DNA of 12,649 nucleotides from JAUVXY01 sp964392345 (GTDB taxonomy: Bacteria > Actinomycetota > Humimicrobiia > Humimicrobiales > Humimicrobiaceae): contig CAYMPQ010000051.1 in assembly GCA_964392345.1 (NCBI GenBank), forward strand, positions 1 through 12,649, in the 5' to 3' direction. Below the pieces are notes generated by a model that was given only the letters and a program-made list of their open reading frames with translations, had not been told where the DNA came from and did no database searches. Of this stretch, positions 7,966 to 12,649 are shown in pieces (position 1 is the stretch's first letter; every line of letters starts with the position of its first letter). A program made the translations under genes and the position numbers.

Positions 7966-9471
7966 TTACTTCCTGTTTAATTGAAACGCATAAGAGAGAA
8001 TTTTTTCCTCTGTAGCTTCTTTGCATGATAGTTCTCCAACAATCTTGCCTTTTGCCATAATTAGAATCCGGTCTGCTTGCGTTAGGATCTCCGGCATGTC
8101 AGATGAAATCATGAGTATTCCTTTGCCATCAGCTTTTAATTGCTGCATCAATTTATAGATTGTTGAACGAGCTCCCACATCTACACCGCGTGTAGGTTCA
8201 TCCATAATAAGTAAATTGCATCTAGCTGCCATTAATTTTGCTAATACTACCTTTTGCTGATTACCTCCACTCATGAACTGGACTTGAATTAATGGATTGG
8301 AAGGACGAATATTGATAGAACTAATAAGTTCTTTTACACGAATTTTAACTTTAGACCAAGGAACAAAACCCATTTTGTTTATTTTCTCCACGAGGCTAAA
8401 GGCTATATTTTCTCCCATCATTCGCTCCAATACCAATCCTTCCTCCTTGCGACTTTCAGGCATCATTCCTATGCCCATTTTCAATGCCTGATTGGGAGAA
8501 TTAATGCGGACTTTTTTCCCTCTTAAAAAAAAATTTCCACCATCTATATGATCTACACCGACCAAACAACGTGCCATCTCTGTGCGGCCTGCACCTACCA
8601 AACCAGCTACACCCACAATTTCTCCACAATTAATTGAAAAACTAATATCTTTGATAACATCCTTCCTTATTAATTTTTCAACTCGGAATAACTCATTACT
8701 ATTAACACAAGCCCTTCCCTTTTTACGTGATAAATCTATCTCTCGACCAACCATAGCCTTGACAAGACTACTTTTATCAAACTCATCAATTTTCCCTGAT
8801 CGAACCAGGTTCCCGTCGCGAAGAACAGTTACCCGGTTACCAATTTCAAAAACCTCCTCTAAATGATGTGATATATATAATATTGCTATACCCTGTTTTT
8901 TTAATCGACGAATAATTTCAAACAAAGAATTTATTTCAGATCTAGCAAAAACTGCTGTTGGTTCATCCAGAATAATCACTCGACTTTTCAACCATAATGC
9001 CTTCGCAATTCCCACCATTTGCTGATGTGCAATTTTTTGGTTCCCAACTGGTATAGTAAGATCAATTTCCATACCCATATCATCCAATATATCTTTTGAT
9101 TTTTTTACAATAAAATTCCTGTCTATATTTCCCCATCTGTTGATAGTTTCACTCCCTAGACTAATATTTTGTGCAACATTAAGTGACGGTACTAGATCGA
9201 TTTCCTGGTAAATTGTATTAATTCCATTTTCTTTAGCCCATCGAGGTGTTAAATGGACATAAGTTTTTCCTAAATAAGTAATTTTTCCGCTATCTGCCTG
9301 ATATGCTCCTGAAATAATTTTTATCATTGTTGATTTCCCTGAACCATTTTCACCAACTAAGCAATGAACTTCACCCGGGTAAAGATCAAAATCTATGTTA
9401 TTCAAAACTACATTCCCAGAAAAGGATTTTGTTATTTTTTCGAGTTTGATAATTGGCTGCGTATTATTCAC
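7966..9471 (-). CDS. Sugar ABC transporter ATP-binding protein, RbsA type (two fused ATPase domains)
   Basis: Energises sugar import at the cytoplasmic face of the membrane. The 501 residues hold two nucleotide-binding domains. Domain 1 has a good Walker A GENGSGKST (40-48), Walker B VIILDEPT (165-172) and a divergent signature region AHQQMVGIAKA (148-158), as is usual in the first half of RbsA-like proteins. Domain 2 has a degenerate Walker A GLVGAGRTE (290-298, Lys replaced by Arg), a canonical signature MSGGNQQKV (400-408) and Walker B LLIMDEPTRGVDVG (420-433). The protein therefore likely has one fully catalytic and one degenerate ATP site, the family norm. The start is GTG at 9469-9471, preceded by GGAG seven bases upstream. 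Between it and the binding-protein gene lies a 132-bp spacer with a strong hairpin. Confidence 0.95.
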   Translation of the reverse strand: MNNTQPIIKLEKITKSFSGNVVLNNIDFDLYPGEVHCLVGENGSGKSTMIKIISGAYQADSGKITYLGKTYVHLTPRWAKENGINTIYQEIDLVPSLNVAQNISLGSETINRWGNIDRNFIVKKSKDILDDMGMEIDLTIPVGNQKIAHQQMVGIAKALWLKSRVIILDEPTAVFARSEINSLFEIIRRLKKQGIAILYISHHLEEVFEIGNRVTVLRDGNLVRSGKIDEFDKSSLVKAMVGREIDLSRKKGRACVNSNELFRVEKLIRKDVIKDISFSINCGEIVGVAGLVGAGRTEMARCLVGVDHIDGGNFFLRGKKVRINSPNQALKMGIGMMPESRKEEGLVLERMMGENIAFSLVEKINKMGFVPWSKVKIRVKELISSINIRPSNPLIQVQFMSGGNQQKVVLAKLMAARCNLLIMDEPTRGVDVGARSTIYKLMQQLKADGKGILMISSDMPEILTQADRILIMAKGKIVGELSCKEATEEKILSYAFQLNRK

Positions 9472-9504
9472 AAATCACTCCATAATATAACTTTTTTTTA
9501 ACTT

Positions 9505-9560
9505 TCCTCAGTCACTACAAGGGTAGGAATAGATATATTTTCCCTTGTAGTGACTGAGGA
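9505..9560 (-). promoter_or_regulatory. Perfect 19-bp stem-loop between binding-protein and ATPase genes
   Basis: The arms TCCTCAGTCACTACAAGGG (9505-9523) and CCCTTGTAGTGACTGAGGA (9542-9560) are exact reverse complements around an 18-nt AT-rich loop. In the transcript it lies 43 nt after the binding-protein stop and 33 nt before the ATPase start. Downstream on the coding strand comes an A-run rather than a U-run, so it does not look like a standard intrinsic terminator. Known operons that encode binding proteins often carry such a stem to stabilise the upstream mRNA segment and lower expression of the membrane parts. That role here is inferred. Confidence 0.8.
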
Positions 9561-9603
9561 GGAAGATCAATATTATCTTATAAATTTAATATACTTTTTC
9601 TTG

Positions 9604-10704
9604 CTAGAATTCCAATCCAGCGGCTAGAATTTTGTCCAAATAATCCTTAGCAAAGTCTGGATCTGTTGAATCGAAGACTTTAATATCAACATATTGCAAA
9701 GGTGGAACATCTTTTCCTTCCAGGTAGTCAAGGATGCTTTTTATTGCCAATTCACCAAAATATGGTGGAGTTTGGGTTTCCCTTGCAATAATACCATCAG
9801 CAACAGCCTGGATAGCTTCATAATGACCGCCCTCACCGACAATATAGTCAATCAATTCATTTCGTCCAGCATTCTGGATTGCCTCGATTGCACCCATCGT
9901 CATTGCACTATAGTCAGATCGAACAATATCAATTTCTCCGGCAGGGAATGTAACAAGAAAGTCCTCCATAACCTTAAGACCGCCTTCTTTTGTGAAGCCT
10001 GCATCTGCTGTTGCAACAGTTATGATATCAGGATAATCAGCCATTACATTATCCCATCCGCGATTTGCATCTATAACTGGTGAAGCACCTGCCAGTCCCT
10101 GGACATGAACTATATTACCTTTTGGCTCACCATATTTTTCAGTAAGCAATTCAACTGTTCTCTCTGCTAGTAACTCACCTGAAAGTTCATGGCTCTGTGT
10201 AATTTCTGTGAAGTACATACCTTCTGGCGGTTCAATGTTAATTTTTCGGTCAATTATTACTAACGGAACGTCTGCATCTGTAGCAAGCTCAACAGCTGGG
10301 GCCGATGCATCGAATTCCAGCGGTGAAACAATTAGACCATCTGGCTTCTGGGCTAACATATTCTCAACATCAGAAAGTTGCTTTGAGGGATCCTGGTTGG
10401 CATCAGCGCTGATCAGTTTAACTCCAAATGCTTCAGCCTGTGCTTCCATATCTGCCTGGTTTGTTACACGCCACGCATTCACAAGTTCTGCTTGTGAATA
10501 AGCAATCAAGATCTCCTTCTCTTCTTCAACTGCTTCTTCCTCAGCTATTTTCTCTTCCGCTACTTCTTCTTCCGCTACTTCTTCTTCCGCTACTTCTTCT
10601 TCAACAACTTCTTTCTTACAGCCCAAAAGAGAAAAACTTGCAATTAAGGATACTACCATAATTACTACGGAACACCACCTTAAAATTTTATAACTTTTCA
10701 CCAT
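9604..10704 (-). CDS. Sugar-binding lipoprotein of the ABC importer (RbsB-like periplasmic binding protein family)
   Basis: Captures the sugar outside the membrane and delivers it to the two permeases. Residues 1-29 form a lipoprotein signal: basic start, hydrophobic core and lipobox LLGC with lipidated C29. A linker of about 35 residues made of EEEVA repeats (31-64) follows, then a type 1 periplasmic-binding fold beginning EILIAYSQAELVNAWRV (64-80). Typical positions are PDGLIVSPLE (121-130), PLVIIDRKI (147-155, with R153 a likely sugar contact), GNIVHVQG (196-203), IVRSDYSAMTMGAIEAI (260-276) and GGHYEAIQAV (292-301). The ATG follows AAGGAGG at eight bases. It is the first transporter gene, and a stem-loop follows it. 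The ligand is probably a monosaccharide, but its identity cannot be read from sequence. Confidence 0.93.
   Translation of the reverse strand: MVKSYKILRWCSVVIMVVSLIASFSLLGCKKEVVEEEVAEEEVAEEEVAEEKIAEEEAVEEEKEILIAYSQAELVNAWRVTNQADMEAQAEAFGVKLISADANQDPSKQLSDVENMLAQKPDGLIVSPLEFDASAPAVELATDADVPLVIIDRKINIEPPEGMYFTEITQSHELSGELLAERTVELLTEKYGEPKGNIVHVQGLAGASPVIDANRGWDNVMADYPDIITVATADAGFTKEGGLKVMEDFLVTFPAGEIDIVRSDYSAMTMGAIEAIQNAGRNELIDYIVGEGGHYEAIQAVADGIIARETQTPPYFGELAIKSILDYLEGKDVPPLQYVDIKVFDSTDPDFAKDYLDKILAAGLEF
10544..10603 (-). repeat. 15-bp tandem repeat coding for the VAEEE linker
   Basis: Three near-identical copies of the 15-bp unit GCTACTTCTTCTTCC (plus-strand reading; 10559-10573, 10574-10588, 10589-10602) and one degenerate copy (10544-10558) lie in frame inside the binding-protein gene. 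They encode EEEVA-type pentapeptides just after the lipidated cysteine. Each unit is a whole number of codons, so copy number could change by slippage without breaking the frame and would only lengthen or shorten the acidic tether. Confidence 0.8.
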
Positions 10705-10905
10705 TTTAAATACCTCCTTAAAAAAGTATTTTCTTTTTTATTTTTTTGATAAAATAGATTTTGAGATTTGTTTGGGAGCATGATGTTGCAAACTTAAACT
10801 AAGTTCTCAATCAAATCTCTTTATATTTTTCTCATAATACCACCTTCCCTTTTTATGATATATTTATTACCTTTTTTAACCTATCATCACCTCCCATCGT
10901 GTTAT
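10705..10905 (-). promoter_or_regulatory. Leader of the binding-protein gene with nested inverted repeats
   Basis: This 201-bp spacer holds no convincing gene. It contains a perfect inverted repeat AACTTA-AAC-TAAGTT (10791-10805). This is nested between GAGATTTG (10763-10770) and CAAATCTC (10812-10819), whose pairing extends imperfectly inward, so the mRNA could form a branched or long stem, or the palindrome could be a protein-binding operator. Two Shine-Dalgarno-like stretches face only tiny reading frames: GGAGGTGAT complement at 10886-10894, and GGGAAGGTGG complement at 10840-10849 before ATG 10833-10835, which gives MRKI and a stop. I could not find a promoter with good -35 and -10 boxes here. 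Confidence 0.45.
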
Positions 10906-11278
10906 TTACTTTATTGATCCATCTACATTTATTGACTTAATCTCCGTCTTTCCTGTGATAACACGTGCACAGAGCTTTGTATTAATGTAATCACCGCCTT
11001 TCAATTTTTTCTGTGTCCCTGATTCAATAGCTTCATTTAGGTCATTTGGCATACTTGTCCAAGGTTCTAAAGCAATAACATATACCCGATCCCACCATGG
11101 ATAGCCAGGAAATTTTCCGTATACTGACCAGAACCAGATATAAGAAAAAATCTGCTCCTTTATCTAAAAGTATTCCAACCCTGATTAATTCATTTTCGAG
11201 AAAAACAGTTCGAATACCTTTATAACACAAATCATTAATAATACGACAACCATAATGACGGTAAACTGAACTCGGCAT
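10906..11278 (-). pseudogene. Aldose-1-epimerase-like (DUF4432-type) gene, internally deleted and frameshifted
   Basis: Two ends of one protein family survive in different frames. From ATG 11276-11278 (AGGAGG just upstream), one frame reads VYRHYGCRIINDLCYKG (5-21), FLENELIRV and LLDKGAD, the usual N-terminus of this sugar-mutarotase family. After about 11150 the matching frame changes: another frame reads WFWSVYGKFPGYPWWDRVY, ALEPWTSMPNDLNEAIESGT and KLKGGDYINTKLCARV, ending in TAA at 10906-10908, which is the family's C-terminus. Roughly 200 or more central residues are missing at a junction near 11134-11151. A working enzyme would have interconverted sugar anomers or opened the ring for the isomerase. 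It lies 17 bp after lacI, in operon position. An assembly error is the main alternative. The frame-1 remainder (78 residues ending at 11042) is not a real small gene. Confidence 0.82.
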
Positions 11279-11295
11279 TCTCCCTCCTTTCTTTT

Positions 11296-12315
11296 TTACT
11301 TACTTTTTTTAACTGGTCCTGTAGAATTCCTGACGACTAAATTCACATTTAATATCTTAGTTATCGGCTTCACACCCTCTTCTAAAAAGCGTATAAGTGA
11401 TTTTGTAGCTTCAAACCCTTTTTCATATGCTGGTTGATGCACTGTTGTCAATGCAGGAGAAGTAAAACGAGATAAAGCAATATCATCAAAACCTACAATA
11501 GATATATCGTCAGGGATTTTCTTACCAATTTCCTTAACAGCTTTAATAGCCCCAATAGCCATCATGTCATTAGATAGAAAGACTGCCGTAGGTATATCTT
11601 TGTAATTAAGCAACTCAAACATCACATCATGCCCACAAACCATTGACGGAGCTTCACTTACTTTGATAAATTCATTCCTAATGGGCAGGTTATATTTCGC
11701 AAGAGTTTCTTTATATCCTGCCAACCTGTCACTGCTGCTGGTTAATGCAGGTTTACCAATAAAAGCAATTTTTTTGTGACCCAGTGATATTAAATGTTCA
11801 ACAGCTAATCTTGCTCCTTTAAAATTGTCTACATCAACATAGGTTATTTTTTCTTTGCCTAAAAGTTTTGCTGTTGATACAAATGGCACATTTGCTTCAT
11901 ACAATTCATGAATTATTTTTCGGTGTAAGAATGATGGGCTCATAACTATAAAACCATCAACCCTTTTTTGCATATAGATTTTCACATAATTGGTCTCATA
12001 TACATTGTACAAACATATAAGTAAGTAATATCCTGAACGTTCTACCTCATTAGAAATACCATGCATTACATCCACATAAAATTGGTTTGATAGTATATAT
12101 TCAATTGTATAAGGAATAATCAACCCAATATGTTTAATACGTTTAGAAGAAATGCCTTTGGCAAATATATTTGGATGAAAACCGTATTCAGAAATGATTT
12201 TTAGTATTTTTTCTCTCGTCGATGGTTTTACATCTGGTTTTTTATTTATAACACGTGAAACAGTTGTTTTTGATACTCCTGCAATTTTTGCTATTTTTTC
12301 AATGTTTATCCTCAT
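11296..12315 (-). CDS. LacI-family transcriptional regulator
   Basis: DNA-binding repressor likely controlling the sugar operon behind it. I choose ATG 12313-12315 (339 residues, the family norm), preceded by AAGGA at 12320-12324, over the in-frame ATG 12373-12375. The earlier ATG lacks a ribosome site and coincides with the predicted transcription start. From the chosen start, the helix-turn-helix is about 5-25 (IEKIAKIAGVSKTTVSRVIN), the hinge is about 47-60 (HPNIFAKGISSKR), and a periplasmic-binding-like effector domain follows from HIGLIIPY (62-69). Typical family sites are SDRLAGYKETL, LSNDMMAIGAIKAV and SIVGFDDIALSRFTSPALTTVHQP. The effector is presumably the imported sugar or a derivative. 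The next gene, 17 bp on, is the broken epimerase. The longer form would be 359 residues. Confidence 0.93.
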   Translation of the reverse strand: MRINIEKIAKIAGVSKTTVSRVINKKPDVKPSTREKILKIISEYGFHPNIFAKGISSKRIKHIGLIIPYTIEYILSNQFYVDVMHGISNEVERSGYYLLICLYNVYETNYVKIYMQKRVDGFIVMSPSFLHRKIIHELYEANVPFVSTAKLLGKEKITYVDVDNFKGARLAVEHLISLGHKKIAFIGKPALTSSSDRLAGYKETLAKYNLPIRNEFIKVSEAPSMVCGHDVMFELLNYKDIPTAVFLSNDMMAIGAIKAVKEIGKKIPDDISIVGFDDIALSRFTSPALTTVHQPAYEKGFEATKSLIRFLEEGVKPITKILNVNLVVRNSTGPVKKSK

Positions 12316-12355
12316 TAAATCCTTATTTTTATCCTTTTCTTTCTTTACAATAACC

Positions 12356-12366
12356 GTTACCGTAAC
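12356..12366. promoter_or_regulatory. Candidate autoregulatory operator downstream of the lacI start point
   Basis: GTTAC-C-GTAAC is a perfect 5+1+5 inverted repeat centred on 12361, about 10 bp downstream of the predicted transcription start. It sits within a run of six-base near-repeats (ACCGTT ACCGTA ACCATT ACCATT, 12354-12377). A repressor bound here could block initiation or early elongation. Most LacI-family operators have an even CG centre, so this odd-centred site is only a candidate. Confidence 0.35.
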
Positions 12367-12379
12367 CATTACCATTTTT

Positions 12380-12409
12380 ATAATATCATTTTTTATATAC
12401 GCTTGTCAA
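12380..12409 (-). promoter_or_regulatory. Sigma-70-type promoter of the lacI gene (probably of the whole regulon)
   Basis: On the minus strand, TTGACA (12404-12409, perfect consensus) is followed by an 18-bp spacer and TATTAT (12380-12385, five of six consensus bases). Transcription would start near 12373, leaving a leader of roughly 58 nt before the chosen lacI ATG. This is the best promoter in the window. Because lacI, the epimerase remnant and the transporter genes share a strand with short gaps at the lacI end, it may drive the whole cluster. Confidence 0.75.
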
Positions 12410-12412
12410 ATA

Positions 12413-12436
12413 TTCGAATTGTTTTCGAATTGTTTC
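12413..12436. repeat. Two tandem copies of TTCGAATTGTT just upstream of the lacI -35 box
   Basis: The 11-bp unit TTCGAATTGTT occurs at 12413-12423 and 12424-12434, with a weaker third copy (TTCTGAAATTT) at 12435-12445. Each copy contains the palindrome TTCGAA, and the first extends to ATTCGAAT, with the CG centre common in LacI-family operators. The period is close to one DNA helical turn, and the first copy starts 4 bp from the -35 box. A regulator-binding site is therefore likely, though unproven. Confidence 0.45.
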
Positions 12437-12445
12437 TGAAATTTC

Positions 12446-12649
12446 ACTATAAGAACTTAAAAAACAGCTAATTATTGACAAGAAATTACTGGCAGATTGA
12501 AAATTTAGGAAAATTGGATTTTATTTATAAAATTTATGCTGAAATTAAGAATAAAATATAAATTATTAGAAAATTAACCGGTAAAATTATTTTAGAGGAA
12601 AATTTTAGAGTAGCTTAAATACTGATGTTAAAATTTATAACTAATCGGC
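12446..12649. other. AT-rich stretch with no recognisable gene
   Basis: About 200 bp of very AT-rich sequence between the lacI control region and the window edge. Reading frames on both strands are short and lack ribosome sites. One plus-strand ATG at 12625-12627 stays open to the end (8 codons), but has no Shine-Dalgarno site. I see no tRNA, strong hairpin or terminator. Confidence 0.6.

Noticed and set aside
9505..9560. Intrinsic transcription terminator
   Set aside because: On the coding strand the stem is followed by an A-run and on the other strand by mixed sequence, so neither side has the required U-tract.
10544..10603. CRISPR-like or intergenic satellite repeat
   Set aside because: The 15-bp units are contiguous, without spacers, and in frame within the lipoprotein linker.
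11042..11278. Stand-alone 78-residue hypothetical protein
   Set aside because: Its first part is the N-terminus of an epimerase-like family, and the matching C-terminus continues in another frame, so it is a pseudogene fragment with a random tail.
12316..12375. N-terminal 20 residues of the regulator
   Set aside because: There is no Shine-Dalgarno site, the first ATG coincides with the predicted transcription start, and LacI proteins begin a few residues before the helix-turn-helix.
12625..12649. Start of a plus-strand gene at the right edge
   Set aside because: Only eight codons are visible, with no ribosome-binding site, in very AT-rich sequence.

Overview
The window is AT-rich bacterial DNA in which every recognisable gene lies on the minus strand and reads from right to left, most with a strong Shine-Dalgarno site. 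An anaerobic fermentative bacterium is the best guess. The reasons are a tungsten/molybdenum-pterin aldehyde:ferredoxin oxidoreductase (AOR), the archaeal-type forms of two glycolytic enzymes, a LacI/Rbs-type sugar regulon and a lipoprotein with a Glu/Ala-rich linker. That linker resembles those I recall from subsurface lineages such as Atribacterota, but this assignment is a tentative inference.

Right part (about 12440 down to 2637): a sugar-uptake regulon. A LacI-family repressor gene has a clear sigma-70-like promoter (TTGACA, 18 bp, TATTAT) and repeat/palindrome sequences that could be operators. It is followed 17 bp later by a wrecked aldose-1-epimerase-like gene: N- and C-terminal parts remain, the middle is deleted and the frame is shifted. 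After a 197-bp leader with inverted repeats come the substrate-binding lipoprotein, a 19-bp perfect stem-loop, the double ATPase (GTG start), two permeases, a FucI-like sugar isomerase (TTG start) and the AOR-family enzyme. From the ATPase onward the spacings are 6 to 33 bp, as expected for an operon. The likely sequence of events is import of a monosaccharide, isomerisation of aldose and ketose, and ferredoxin-linked oxidation of an aldehyde. No kinase or aldolase is present and the sugar is unknown.

Left part (2569 down to 1): central carbon metabolism. It holds a type II (archaeal-type) glyceraldehyde-3-phosphate dehydrogenase, an archaeal-like phosphoglycerate kinase and the first 16 codons of a protein that looks like malic enzyme. 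Together these would take triose phosphate to 3-phosphoglycerate and, further on, handle malate and pyruvate.

I see no rRNA, tRNA, CRISPR array, transposase or phage gene. No wholly new system is evident. The most unusual points are the archaeal-type GAPDH/PGK pair, the AOR at the end of a sugar-transport operon, the deletion-type epimerase pseudogene, the hairpin between the binding-protein and ATPase genes, and the regulatory repeats at the lacI promoter.
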